This document shows positions 9,255 through 17,598 of a DNA stretch of 64,000 nucleotides, piece after piece. Source of the DNA: Candidatus Undinarchaeales archaeon (GTDB lineage Archaea; SpSt-1190; JASMDC01). Each line of letters starts with the position of its first letter. The first letter of the stretch is position 1. The position numbers and the translations under genes are program-made. The notes under the pieces were generated by a model that was given only the letters and a program-made list of their open reading frames with translations, was not told the origin of the DNA and ran no database searches. The stretch spans positions 1 through 64,000 of the forward strand of contig JASMDC010000021.1 of NCBI GenBank assembly GCA_030753015.1, read 5' to 3'.

Positions 9255-9258
9255 GACC

Positions 9259-9777
9259 ATGGACCCCCTCACACACTACATGCTCGCCCTCCTCGTTGCA
9301 TCTCGACAGGGACTGGACCGGGAGCGCACCCGCGCGTTCCTGGTGGCCAGCTTGGTACCGGACATCGATCTGGTGATGGTGGTGTTCGGATGGAGTGTAC
9401 TGACACGCACCCATGCCACAGTTCTCGGCAACCTCACCGTGCTCCCCGTGCTCGCGGTAGTGGTCGCCTGGCTGCTCTCGCGGAATCCGGGGCGGTTCCG
9501 TCGCGTCCTGCCCGTGTGCCTCGCAGGTGTGCTGCTCCACACCGCCATCGACCTTGGCGTGGGCCTTCCCATCCTCTGGGAGGGCAACGCCCGTTGCCTG
9601 CGCCCGTTCTCGGAGGCAGTGTGCCTGGTGTCGACGTGGGGGCTGTTACCACGGGAGATGTTCATCGCCGCCCAAATCCTGCTGCTTGCTGTCGGGTGGG
9701 GCGGTTTCGCGGTTATGGTCTCTAGGGGCGTACGGCCCTGGGCAGCGCTGCGCGCCCCGCCGGAGGATGGGAATTAA
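9259..9777 (+). CDS. YdjM/DUF457-type membrane-bound metal-dependent hydrolase
   Basis: A 172-aa membrane protein with four to five TM segments. MDPLTHYMLALLVA, ASLVPDIDLVMVV and RTHATVLGNL are the metal-ligand pattern (His, Asp-x-Asp, His) of the YdjM/LexA-regulated membrane hydrolase group. Its start at 9259 is placed 4 nt after the stop of the radical SAM gene, although the frame is open further upstream, so it is probably translated from the same message. Its 3' end overlaps the next gene by 11 nt. The physiological substrate of this group is not established. Confidence 0.75.
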   Translation: MDPLTHYMLALLVASRQGLDRERTRAFLVASLVPDIDLVMVVFGWSVLTRTHATVLGNLTVLPVLAVVVAWLLSRNPGRFRRVLPVCLAGVLLHTAIDLGVGLPILWEGNARCLRPFSEAVCLVSTWGLLPREMFIAAQILLLAVGWGGFAVMVSRGVRPWAALRAPPEDGN

Positions 9778-10528
9778 AACGTTTGCCCCCCTTCCCGTGA
9801 CCGTGGTGGACGTCACCTTCGTCCGGACCTCGACGCTCCTGCTGCGGTTCGAGGAGCTCACCGTCCTCACCGACCCCTGGTTCTGCATGCAGCTGCGGGG
9901 ACTGCCCTGCTACCAGCGCCCCGGTATCGAGCTCGAGGACCTGCCTACGATCGACCTGATCATCGCCTCCCACCTCCATCCCGACCACTTCGACCGTCGC
10001 TCCCTGAGCCGTATGGACCTGGGTGGCACCAACATCCTCGGGCCGGAGGGGACGGCGCGGTTCGCTCGCGACCTGGGGGCGAAGGCGGTCGTGGACATGG
10101 TCCCTGGCGAGGTCCACAAGCAGAGCGGAGTGACCATAACCGCCACCGAGGCGGACCATCCCGACGGCGAGGTGAACTTCGTCCTCCAGGACGGGTCCAC
10201 GACCATGTTCTTCGGCGGCGACACGAAGTACCATCACGGGTTCACCGATATCGGCCGACGCTTTGCCATCGATGTGGCCATGCTCCCCATGGGAGGCTCC
10301 CGGGTGCTCGGCCGTCGCATCGTCATGACACCCGCCCAGGCCCTCCAGGCGGCGGTGGAGCTGGGCGCGCGCATTGTCGTTCCCATTCATGAGGGCGGCG
10401 CCTGGATGAGCCTACCGCCCCTCTCCTTCCATTCGGGACGGCCCCAGGAGCTGGAGCAGCTGGCGCGGGAGCGGGAGCCCGGCATCGAAGTGCGCACCCT
10501 GCGACCGGGGGAGATGGCTAGGTTCTGA
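9767..10528 (+). CDS. MBL-fold metallohydrolase, UlaG/RNase-like
   Basis: A 253-aa metallo-beta-lactamase-fold protein. Zn-binding signatures are visible: SHLHPDHFD (the HxHxDH motif), the later Asp in FGGDTKYH, and the terminal His in VPIHEGG. The overall plan (LLLRFEELTVLTDPWF at the start, HxHxDH at about residue 65) matches the UlaG-like L-ascorbate-6-phosphate lactonase / MBL-hydrolase group. The ATG at 9767 is preceded directly by GGAGG and overlaps the end of the YdjM gene; a GTG a few codons downstream is an alternative. It probably forms an operon with 7839-9777. Substrate unknown. Confidence 0.85.
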   Translation: MGIKTFAPLPVTVVDVTFVRTSTLLLRFEELTVLTDPWFCMQLRGLPCYQRPGIELEDLPTIDLIIASHLHPDHFDRRSLSRMDLGGTNILGPEGTARFARDLGAKAVVDMVPGEVHKQSGVTITATEADHPDGEVNFVLQDGSTTMFFGGDTKYHHGFTDIGRRFAIDVAMLPMGGSRVLGRRIVMTPAQALQAAVELGARIVVPIHEGGAWMSLPPLSFHSGRPQELEQLAREREPGIEVRTLRPGEMARF

Positions 10529-10554
10529 CGTCCCGGGAAAAAGTAGCGTAGATG

Positions 10555-10576
10555 GTACTAAAGCATGCTTTAGTAC
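10555..10576. repeat. Perfect 22-bp palindrome, copy 1
   Basis: Core TACTAAAGCATGCTTTAGTA flanked by G and C gives a perfect 22-bp inverted repeat without a loop. It lies in the 85-bp gap between two convergent genes. The same 20-bp core recurs at 49229-49252. It may be a bidirectional transcription terminator or a dyad bound by a regulator. Confidence 0.8.
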
Positions 10577-10613
10577 TATCCGGACAACACTTCATCGCAT
10601 TTCGTTCGTCCGG

Positions 10614-11672
10614 CTATTCTTCCTCGCCCTCATCGTCCGCAGGGCAGGTGGCCGTCTCCTCGTCGGCCATATCCGGCATCTCACCCGAGGATATGTCGAA
10701 CAGCAGCACGTCCGCTTTGTAGGAGAGGGACATCACCCCGACCACAACTGCGGTCCAGTAGGCGCACAGCCGGTCGATGACCACACCCACCTTAGCTATG
10801 TCGCTCGGCACACCGTGCACCACGAGCAGTCCGACCATGGTGCCCTCGGTGACAACGAGCCCGCCGGGAATGTAGGACACGACGCCCAGTAGGAGGCCGA
10901 GGCAGTAGGTCAGGCCAACGGCCATCGGCGTCACATCTGCACCTATGGCGACGCAGATGAACCACATCCGTGCGACCTGACTCGCCCAGATCAGTACCGT
11001 AATCCCTAACACAGTTGGGACGCTCACACGACGCGCCACCGAGAGGAACGCGGGGATGCTCTCTTCAATCTTCTGTGCCCCGCGCGCGCACCCGGGAACC
11101 CCGCACCTCCCTCCAAAGGAGATCACCCGGACCACAAGCACCATCACCGCCCGGTGGCGCACCGAGAGCACGAGCACGGCAACAAGGAGGAGGGTGAACC
11201 CGACCGTTATCCGGGCAGCGTCCCCGAAAGCGCCCAACTGCGTACCCATACCGGTCACGAGCCCCAGGAGGATGAGGGAGGCCATCACGGACAGGTCGCA
11301 CGCGCGCTCGATGAGGAGCGCGGCGCCGGAGTGGGATGCGTCGATATGACTGATACGCTTGGAGAGGTACAACCGGAACACCTCGCCGGCACGGCCGGGA
11401 GTGAGGGTCGAGAGCAGGAACGCACCACTGATCTGGAAGAAAGCATCTGCGAAAGAGAGCTCGTACCCCAGGGACGACATGAGCAGCTGCCAGCGGTAGG
11501 TGGATATCACGTTGAGGAACACGATGGTGAGCGCTGCGGCGACGAGATGGCCGGGCTGCGCTCCGGACACGAGCTCAATCAGGCGATCGGGGCCGACCGA
11601 CCACAGCATGACGGCGATGACGGCGGCACCCAGGGCACAGGTTAGCAGGAGCTTTGTGTTCAGGCGGTCCAC
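10614..11672 (-). CDS. AglD/LPG-synthase-type flippase-like membrane protein
   Basis: A 352-aa protein with about eight TM helices, of the UPF0104 / lysylphosphatidylglycerol synthase TM-domain family, which includes archaeal AglD. Diagnostic stretches are STYRWQLLMSSLGY, FLLSTLTPGRAGEVFRLYLSKR and YIPGGLVVTEGTM. The family works in lipid-linked saccharide handling or lipid translocation. The C-terminus is a cytosolic acidic tail ending DDEGEEE. The neighbour at 11734-12765 is a close paralogue with the same tail motif (ETATCPAD), evidence for tandem duplication. Start ATG at 11672, with a TATA-like TTATAAG at about 11698 on the same strand. Confidence 0.85.
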   Translation of the reverse strand: MDRLNTKLLLTCALGAAVIAVMLWSVGPDRLIELVSGAQPGHLVAAALTIVFLNVISTYRWQLLMSSLGYELSFADAFFQISGAFLLSTLTPGRAGEVFRLYLSKRISHIDASHSGAALLIERACDLSVMASLILLGLVTGMGTQLGAFGDAARITVGFTLLLVAVLVLSVRHRAVMVLVVRVISFGGRCGVPGCARGAQKIEESIPAFLSVARRVSVPTVLGITVLIWASQVARMWFICVAIGADVTPMAVGLTYCLGLLLGVVSYIPGGLVVTEGTMVGLLVVHGVPSDIAKVGVVIDRLCAYWTAVVVGVMSLSYKADVLLFDISSGEMPDMADEETATCPADDEGEEE

Positions 11673-11733
11673 CTGTCCAAGTGACAGGCGTCGTTCCTAT
11701 AAGAAGTTACTCTCATCCTCTGTCTGCCACTGC

Positions 11734-12765
11734 TCACGGCTCGTCATCCTCGTCCGCCGGACAGGTGGCGGTCTCGGCGTCCGACAGGTCCGGCAGCTCG
11801 CCAGAAGACAGGTCGAACAGCAGCACGTCCGCCTTGTAGGATAGGGCCATACTCCCGACGAAGAGGGCCAGCCAGAACGAGAACACCCGCTCGATGAGCA
11901 CGGCGATCTTGGCCTGCATGCCGGGCACACCGAACAGCCCGAACAGCATGACCATGGAGCCCTCGGTGACACCCAGCCCGCCCGGGACATAGGACACGAT
12001 GCCCAGCAGGAGGGAGAGACAGTACACGAACCCGATGGTCACCAGATGGACGTTGACGTCCAGGGCCTTGAAGAGGACCCACATGCGCGCAGCATCGAGC
12101 ACCCACACGCACGCCGTGAGGCCGAGGATGAGGGGGAGGTTGATCCTGCCGGCGACCGAGTGGAAGGCGGGAGCGCACTCATCGATCTTCTTGGCGCCAC
12201 GTTCACACCCGGGCAGCCCGATCCGGCCTCCCAGTTCGAGCACGCGGACCACCATCGCCAGCACGCCCGGGTGGCGGACCGAGAGCACGATTACCGCGAT
12301 GACCGTCATCGTGAAGGCCACGGTGGCATACGCTGCGGATGCGTAGTCGCCAAGCTGTGACTCGAGGCCGGTCACCAGCCCCAGGAGGATGAAGGAGGTC
12401 ATCACGGACAGGTCGCACGCGCGCTCGATGAGGAGCGCGGCGCTTGAGTGGGAGACGTCGATACAGCTTATGCGCTTGGCGGCGTAGAGCTTGAACACCT
12501 CGCCGGCACGGCCGGGAGTGAGGGAGGAGACCACGAAAGGTCCGCTAACCTGGCAGAATACGTCGACGAACCCCGCGTCATAGCCGAGCTGACGGAGGAG
12601 CGTGTACCATCGGACGGTGTTGATGATGAGGGTGATGACTACGAGGATCACACCGGCCAGCAGGTAGTCGTTCCGGGCCGTCGACCACACACGTGACAGT
12701 TCCGCCGGATCCTCCGTCCAGAACATAGCTATAGCAACGGCTAGTCCCAGGACGACGGTGAACAC
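11734..12765 (-). CDS. AglD/LPG-synthase-type flippase-like membrane protein, paralogue
   Basis: A 343-aa paralogue of the preceding gene, with the same landmarks: NTVRWYTLLRQLGY, FVVSSLTPGRAGEVFKLYAAKR, SYVPGGLGVTEGSM and a tail with ELPDLSDAETATCPAD. The annotated start is a GTG at 12765. Five in-frame codons upstream (L-N-K-K-L) align with LNTKLL of the paralogue, and a TGA stops the frame just before that CTG. Translation may therefore begin at a non-canonical CTG near 12780, or the first codons were lost by mutation. It is divergent from the carbamoyltransferase gene. Confidence 0.83.
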   Translation of the reverse strand: MFTVVLGLAVAIAMFWTEDPAELSRVWSTARNDYLLAGVILVVITLIINTVRWYTLLRQLGYDAGFVDVFCQVSGPFVVSSLTPGRAGEVFKLYAAKRISCIDVSHSSAALLIERACDLSVMTSFILLGLVTGLESQLGDYASAAYATVAFTMTVIAVIVLSVRHPGVLAMVVRVLELGGRIGLPGCERGAKKIDECAPAFHSVAGRINLPLILGLTACVWVLDAARMWVLFKALDVNVHLVTIGFVYCLSLLLGIVSYVPGGLGVTEGSMVMLFGLFGVPGMQAKIAVLIERVFSFWLALFVGSMALSYKADVLLFDLSSGELPDLSDAETATCPADEDDEP

Positions 12766-12812
12766 GAGCTTTTTGTTCAGTCACTTCACCAGTCTAGGCA
12801 CCCACGATAATG

Positions 12813-12823
12813 GTTATATAAAC
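12813..12823 (+). promoter_or_regulatory. TATA box of the carbamoyltransferase gene
   Basis: GTTATATAAAC is centred about 26 nt before the ATG at 12844, indicating a leaderless transcript. It is one of the clearest promoters in the window. Confidence 0.7.
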
Positions 12824-12843
12824 TTGCCCTGAACACTCGCGCC

Positions 12844-14541
12844 ATGGACATCCTGGGCGTGTGGGACGGTCATGACACCGGTGCCTGCGTGGTCCGCGAC
12901 GGACGGGTGATCGCCGCCGCCAACGAGGAGCGGTTCACACGGCGCAAGCTCGAGGTCCAGTTCCCCCACAAGGCCCTGTCCTGGTGTCTTGGGGCCGCCG
13001 ACCTCAGACCGGCGGACGTCGAGGTCGTGGCCGGGTGCACATCCGACTTCTCGGTCACCCTGGGTCGCGTGTGGCCCAAGGTGAAGGAGGACTACTATCC
13101 GGTCCGCCGTCACAAGGTCGACCCGCCCTGGAACGTCGAGATCAACCGGCTCATCCAGAACGCCACCGGAAAGCTACGGTCGAACAGGATGTTCCACGCC
13201 CTGTCGAAACGGGCGCTGCGCAAGGAACTGGCACGGGCCGGGTTCGACCACGATTACATCCTCCACATCGTCGACCATCACGAGGCCCATGCTGCTGCTG
13301 CGGCCCTCTGCTCGGGATTCCGTAAGAGCCTGGTCGTCACCATGGACGCCCTGGGCGACGGGATCTCCACCACGATTGGCATCGGCGAGGACGGCGATGT
13401 CAGGAATCTGGAGACTATGGCGACCCGCGACTCACTGGGTCTGTTCTACCAGGAGATCACCCACCTCATCGGCATGCGCATCCTCGAGGACGAGGGGAAG
13501 GTCATGTCGCTTGCGGACTTCGCCTACGGGGTGCCCGATGAGAAGAACCCCTTCCTCGACCTCTACGAGGTCAACGGGATGCGGATCCGGGCACGGCTCT
13601 CCCCCGGCGCCCGATACAAGCTGCTCCAGCGGACGCTGTGGCGCAATTCCCGCGAGCAGTTCGCGCATATGGCCCAGCGTGCCTTCGAGCACTTCACGAG
13701 CCAGCTGTTCGCCAACGCCGTGAAGGAGACGGGGCTGTCCTCGGTGGTATGGAACGGGGGCATCGCCTCAAACATCAAGATGAACATGCACATCCGCCTG
13801 CTCCCCGACGTCAAGGAATGGTTCGTGTTCCCGCACATGGGCGACGGGGGTCTTGCCATCGGCGCCGCACTCAAGGTGGCAAAGGAGGTGGACGTGGTCC
13901 ACCCGGAGCGCATCCCCCACATATTCCTGGGACCGGAGTACGGCGAGGACGATGTGCTCACGGCCCTCAAGGGGTTTGCGGGGAAGGTGCGCTGGGAGCG
14001 GTCCGATGACGCGGCCGGGACCGCTGCAGAGCGCATAGCCGCCGGCGACATCGTGTTCTGGTACAACGGCCGCATGGAGCTGGGACCGAGGGCGTTGGGG
14101 AACCGCAGCATCCTGGCCCGCGCCGACTCGCCAACGGCCAAGCACGACCTGAACCTGCGGGTAAAGAAGCGGGTGTGGTTCCAGCCGTTCTGTCCCTCGG
14201 TGCTGGAGGAGGACTGCAAGCGGTTCTTCGAGGACGTGGACTCCTACGACCGGTTCATGACCATGGGCTACGTGATCCAGGACGGGTTGAAGGATCAGCT
14301 CCGTGCCGTCATCAACGTAGACGGCTCCTCCCGCCCCCAGATGCTCGGACAGGAGAACCCGGACTACCGACGGGTCATCGAGGGCGTTCGGAAGGAGACG
14401 GGGGACGGTATCGTGCTCAACACCTCGTTCAACGTCCACGGCCAGCCCATCGTGTGCACGCCCGAGGACGCGCTGCAGACGTTCGTGGACACCGGCGTCC
14501 CCCTCATGGCCCTGGGTGACGTGCTCGTCGAGCAGGCCTGA
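12844..14541 (+). CDS. Carbamoyltransferase, NodU/TobZ family
   Basis: A 565-aa O-carbamoyltransferase that would move a carbamoyl group from carbamoyl phosphate through carbamoyl-AMP to a hydroxyl of a sugar or natural product. The N-terminal Kae1-like domain begins MDILGVWDGHDTGACVVRDG and has AAANEERFTRRK and DHHEAHAAAA; the His residues are the metal/nucleotide ligands of the family. VVWNGGIASN and the conserved GRMELGPRALGNRSILA mark the start of the C-terminal domain, followed by NTSFNVHGQPIVCTPEDAL. Length is standard. The neighbouring flippase-like genes suggest a glycan or glycolipid substrate, which is an inference. The next gene starts 44 nt downstream with its own TATA. Confidence 0.92.
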   Translation: MDILGVWDGHDTGACVVRDGRVIAAANEERFTRRKLEVQFPHKALSWCLGAADLRPADVEVVAGCTSDFSVTLGRVWPKVKEDYYPVRRHKVDPPWNVEINRLIQNATGKLRSNRMFHALSKRALRKELARAGFDHDYILHIVDHHEAHAAAAALCSGFRKSLVVTMDALGDGISTTIGIGEDGDVRNLETMATRDSLGLFYQEITHLIGMRILEDEGKVMSLADFAYGVPDEKNPFLDLYEVNGMRIRARLSPGARYKLLQRTLWRNSREQFAHMAQRAFEHFTSQLFANAVKETGLSSVVWNGGIASNIKMNMHIRLLPDVKEWFVFPHMGDGGLAIGAALKVAKEVDVVHPERIPHIFLGPEYGEDDVLTALKGFAGKVRWERSDDAAGTAAERIAAGDIVFWYNGRMELGPRALGNRSILARADSPTAKHDLNLRVKKRVWFQPFCPSVLEEDCKRFFEDVDSYDRFMTMGYVIQDGLKDQLRAVINVDGSSRPQMLGQENPDYRRVIEGVRKETGDGIVLNTSFNVHGQPIVCTPEDALQTFVDTGVPLMALGDVLVEQA

Positions 14542-14584
14542 CGCCACCATCAGACCTATATGTCTTGGGCTTCCTCTTCCCACC

Positions 14585-15607
14585 ATGGTCCACTTGGTGC
14601 TCGAGGACGGACGCCATACACTTCCTCGTGAGGTCGTCCGGCTCATGGCCGGCGCCCGACGCTCACTGGACATCATCGCACCCATCTTCCTGGAGGAGCC
14701 GCGGCTCAGGTCCGAGCGGTCGACGGTACGACTCCGAGTGGTGGCCAACCTGGCCAAGGGCACCCTGGACCCCCTGGCCCTCCGACGGTTCGAGAACAGG
14801 TTCCTCGGGGCCCGGAGCCGGTTCGCCGAAGGACTGGACGGATGCCTGGTGATCGCGGACGGCGAGCGTGCGTACGTCGGCGCCAATCCCTTCGCGGGAC
14901 TGACCGGTGCGGGCGCTGTGGTCTCGGGCAAGGGACGAGTAGCATCACGGTTCTTCGAGGGCGTGTGGAAGAATGCGAAGGGCGGCGGACGACGCCTGCT
15001 GGAGCTTGCTGCTTCGTGCACTCCTGCGCCCGACGGCCCGGTCTCCGGTCAGATAAGGGGCAGGGACGGGACCTTCCTCGACACAGGCGATGGCGTGCTC
15101 CCACTGGACGCCAAGGGCTGGCCCAGCCTCGTGAAGGCCTGCGCCCGTGCTCCCATCGCCACACTCACCGCTAAAGTGGAGGACGGACACGTGGTGCTCG
15201 ACCGTGACGCACGGTTCAGGATCACCGACCACCTGAAGCGGGACGCAAAGGTGGACCCCCCGCGAGGGACCACCGCCTACACGCTCGCCTGCGGCGTCAC
15301 CGCCGTTCAGGACGAACGGCACGGGATGAACCGAGGCACCCTCATCACCGTGGAAGGGAACCCCAGCAAGGGCGCTGCGATGAAGGCCGAGGTAGCGCGG
15401 AAGGCATGGGCTCTCCCCAAGGCACGGTTCCCTCTCGATACAGAGATCACAGATGACGAGGAGAGGCTGACCGTAGTAGAGCTGTGTGACGGCACCCGGG
15501 ACATGGTCGAGGTCGAGGCAGCCGTGCGCGAGCGGCTCGGGAACGCGGCCGTGGACATGGTGCTGAACAAGCTCATCACCCTGGGCGCCATCTCGTACGA
15601 GCGGTGA
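14585..15607 (+). CDS. Unknown protein with weak phospholipase D-like N-terminal half
   Basis: A 340-aa protein from the ATG at 14585, preceded by CCTATATGT at 14555-14563 as the TATA box. Residues 10-115 have the pattern of a PLD-superfamily regulatory or nuclease fold (ARRSLDIIAPIFLEE, then CLVIADGERAYVGANPFAG), but no complete HKD motif is present, so catalysis is doubtful. The middle is unassigned. The last 60 residues (TVVELCDGTRDMVEVEAAVRERLG...LITLGAI) resemble the PqqD-like or winged-helix modules that follow radical SAM or surface enzymes. No signal peptide. Function unknown. Confidence 0.55.
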   Translation: MVHLVLEDGRHTLPREVVRLMAGARRSLDIIAPIFLEEPRLRSERSTVRLRVVANLAKGTLDPLALRRFENRFLGARSRFAEGLDGCLVIADGERAYVGANPFAGLTGAGAVVSGKGRVASRFFEGVWKNAKGGGRRLLELAASCTPAPDGPVSGQIRGRDGTFLDTGDGVLPLDAKGWPSLVKACARAPIATLTAKVEDGHVVLDRDARFRITDHLKRDAKVDPPRGTTAYTLACGVTAVQDERHGMNRGTLITVEGNPSKGAAMKAEVARKAWALPKARFPLDTEITDDEERLTVVELCDGTRDMVEVEAAVRERLGNAAVDMVLNKLITLGAISYER

Positions 15608-15665
15608 GGGAGCGCCGACCGTCCGAAATGTTTAATAACGATCCGGGGAGCGGAGAGCGACCACG

Positions 15666-17234
15666 ATGATAGTCGGTGGAACGGAGCGTGGCGGAGCGGT
15701 CATCGCGCTCCTCCTTGCCGCGCTGGTGCTCCTTGCTGGATGCAATGCGAACCGCGGTGCGGAGACGTGCACGGGGCTCAAGAGCGTCGATGCTGACGGC
15801 TACCAATCTGAGAACGTGGAGGATTCGTGCGACATCTGCACCGACCTCCTGTCGGCCACCGGCCAGGAGACGACATGCTTCGAGGGCAAGGTAGTCGGTA
15901 CCTCGGTACAGGGCAAGAAAACGAAGCACTATCCGCAGCTCTACGGTCGGATCGACAACTGGCTGGATTGCGACATCATCGGGGACGACGGCCTGCGGCT
16001 GGGTTGCGCGTGCTGTCTGGTCGGCAGCCCGACCAACCGGTTCGAGACCGGTGAGTGCTACTCGGTCGCCGACCGCGGTTTCCAGCGTGTCGAGGAGCGC
16101 ACGTACATCGCGAATGGACGGTGCCTGCTCGGCTCCCCTCCGGCCGATACGGCCCCGGCGGATACGACGGCCGACATATCGATGGGCAAGCTCATCTCCC
16201 GGAAGGCGCTGCGGACCCATTCCGAGCATAGGCTCGCCCTCGACGAGCAGCACGGGCACGGCGTCAGCACCCACTACGGCGACGACTCGGAGTACGCTGA
16301 GCTCCTCACCACCCGGTTCGGCGGGAGCCATCCCAAGGCCCTCCTCTACGCCCTGCTGAAACGGGGTGATCTCAGCAAGCTGAACTTCGACCTCTACGGG
16401 CAGCTCGTCCTCCAACCGAAATCCCGGGAGCGCATCATGGCCCAGTTCGAGCAGCGGGTCGGAAAGGAGGTCGAGCAGGTCGTGCCCCGACTGCCGACCA
16501 CTGACGGTGTCTACCGGTACTACCAGCTGAGGATGGATGGGAAGGATCCGGCCGAGGCCCTCTCCCTCGCTGCGGCCTCCACGGCAGGTGACATGGACCG
16601 TGTCCCGCGTGAGAGCTCGTGCATCGGCATCGTGCTGGACGTTCTGAAAGGGGCGCACAACGAGGCGGGGCTGGGCTCCCGGTACCAGCAGCTATTCAGT
16701 GCGTACACACGGACCGGGAAGCGCGGCATAGGCATCGCACGAGAGCTTGTGCGGCAGGGATGGCAGGTCATCTTCGTCGCCCCGGACTCGCAGCATCCCC
16801 ACTGGAACAAGAAGAACGAGCACGGGTACGCCATCCAGGTGGCGCAAGGCCAGCGCACCTATTACGACCTGCCCATCGACCTCTTCCTGCTCGACTTCCG
16901 TCCGTCCACGACGACGGTCACCGACGCAGGCGAGACGACCATAGAAGTGCACGACCGGACGAGGAAGGACAGCACGGTCATCGACCTGCTCCATGACGAT
17001 CCACGGGTGAACGGTGGCTACGTCCTCGCTCGCGGGGGGGACCACATCTCGCTCCTGGTCCGCGACAAGAGCATGGACTGGCTGTCGGTGTTCGAGAACC
17101 ACCAGGACAGGGGACCGACCGACGAGGACCTCTTCGAGGTCACCATCCTGGACACCTGGGACTGGGGCTCCTACGTAGTTCTAGTACCCCCCGGCACGCT
17201 CGACCCAGCACGCTACGAGTTGACCGGGCACTGA
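15666..17234 (+). CDS. Lipoprotein with possible NlpC/P60-like catalytic region
   Basis: A 522-aa protein. The lipoprotein signal ends LVLLAGC at residues 20-26. Residues 27-170 are Cys-rich (about a dozen Cys) and probably disulfide-bonded outside the cell. Residues 175-310 are helical and charged. The C-terminal 200 residues contain SSCIGIVLDVLKGA, later GGYVLARGGDHISLLV and VFENH. A buried Cys followed by a GDHxSLLV His resembles the papain-like NlpC/P60 arrangement, so a peptidase or amidase is possible, but this is weak. TATA TTTAATAAC at 15631-15639 fits a short-leader mRNA. It ends 55 nt before tRNA-Leu. Confidence 0.55.
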   Translation: MIVGGTERGGAVIALLLAALVLLAGCNANRGAETCTGLKSVDADGYQSENVEDSCDICTDLLSATGQETTCFEGKVVGTSVQGKKTKHYPQLYGRIDNWLDCDIIGDDGLRLGCACCLVGSPTNRFETGECYSVADRGFQRVEERTYIANGRCLLGSPPADTAPADTTADISMGKLISRKALRTHSEHRLALDEQHGHGVSTHYGDDSEYAELLTTRFGGSHPKALLYALLKRGDLSKLNFDLYGQLVLQPKSRERIMAQFEQRVGKEVEQVVPRLPTTDGVYRYYQLRMDGKDPAEALSLAAASTAGDMDRVPRESSCIGIVLDVLKGAHNEAGLGSRYQQLFSAYTRTGKRGIGIARELVRQGWQVIFVAPDSQHPHWNKKNEHGYAIQVAQGQRTYYDLPIDLFLLDFRPSTTTVTDAGETTIEVHDRTRKDSTVIDLLHDDPRVNGGYVLARGGDHISLLVRDKSMDWLSVFENHQDRGPTDEDLFEVTILDTWDWGSYVVLVPPGTLDPARYELTGH

Positions 17235-17289
17235 GCCGGCGCGACCTCCCGTCACGTTTAAATTCCTTCCCTCTGCCTCAGAACGCAGT

Positions 17290-17374
17290 GCGGGGGTACC
17301 CTAGTTGGCCAATGGGGCAGGGCTTAGGACCCTGTGGCTTAGTGCCTTCACGGGTTCGAATCCCGTCCCCCGCA
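17290..17374 (+). tRNA. tRNA-Leu (anticodon UAG)
   Basis: An 85-nt class II tRNA. The acceptor stem GCGGGGG pairs with CCCCCGC and the discriminator base is A. The D arm is CCC/GGG. The anticodon stem CAGGG/CCCTG encloses loop CTTAGGA, giving anticodon TAG. A long variable arm precedes the T arm ACGGG-TTCGAAT-CCCGT. TATA-like GTTTAAATT lies at 17255-17263. The last 18 bases plus 2 nt are duplicated at 20101-20120 and nearly so at 28423-28441, so this gene is the insertion target for the two islands to its right. Confidence 0.95.
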
Positions 17375-17457
17375 CTCTTCCTTCGTTTGGTTAATAAGCA
17401 GCGATACGACCTAATCAGTGTAATTCCTCATGATATGTGAGAGCGTGTGAGATAAAC

Positions 17458-17598
17458 CTATCCGGGAGTCTTGTATTCCAAGCCCTCGTGTGGCCTTTCA
17501 TGGTTGTAGTATTGAATGAACTTCTCCAAATCCTTGAATCTTGGATACTGCTCCTTGAAGGTCCGATCTACTCTACGTCCTGAGCCTTTCCAGATATC
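17458..17598 (-). pseudogene. C-terminal fragment of an rve-type transposase
   Basis: On the minus strand, one frame reads SGRRVDRTFKEQYPRF, then FIQYYNHERPHEGLEYKTP and a stop at 17458-17460. This is the well-known C-terminal end of IS3/IS481-like DDE integrases, where the last catalytic Glu neighbourhood is followed by YNxxRPH. Only about 46 codons remain. The fragment abuts the stop codon of the antiporter gene, so the rest was lost. It marks former IS activity in island A. Confidence 0.8.

Noticed and set aside
9184-9258. Upstream extension of the YdjM gene from 9184
   Set aside because: It would overlap the radical SAM gene by 71 nt and adds a Pro/Arg-rich non-membrane leader; the YdjM family starts at MDPLTHY.
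14516-14584. Upstream extension of the gene at 14585
   Set aside because: It overlaps the carbamoyltransferase end, and the TATA at 14555 lies inside it.
15666-17234. Firm assignment of an NlpC/P60 peptidase
   Set aside because: Only a Cys and a GDHxSLL-like His are seen, with unusual spacing and no third polar residue identified, so I keep it as a possibility only.
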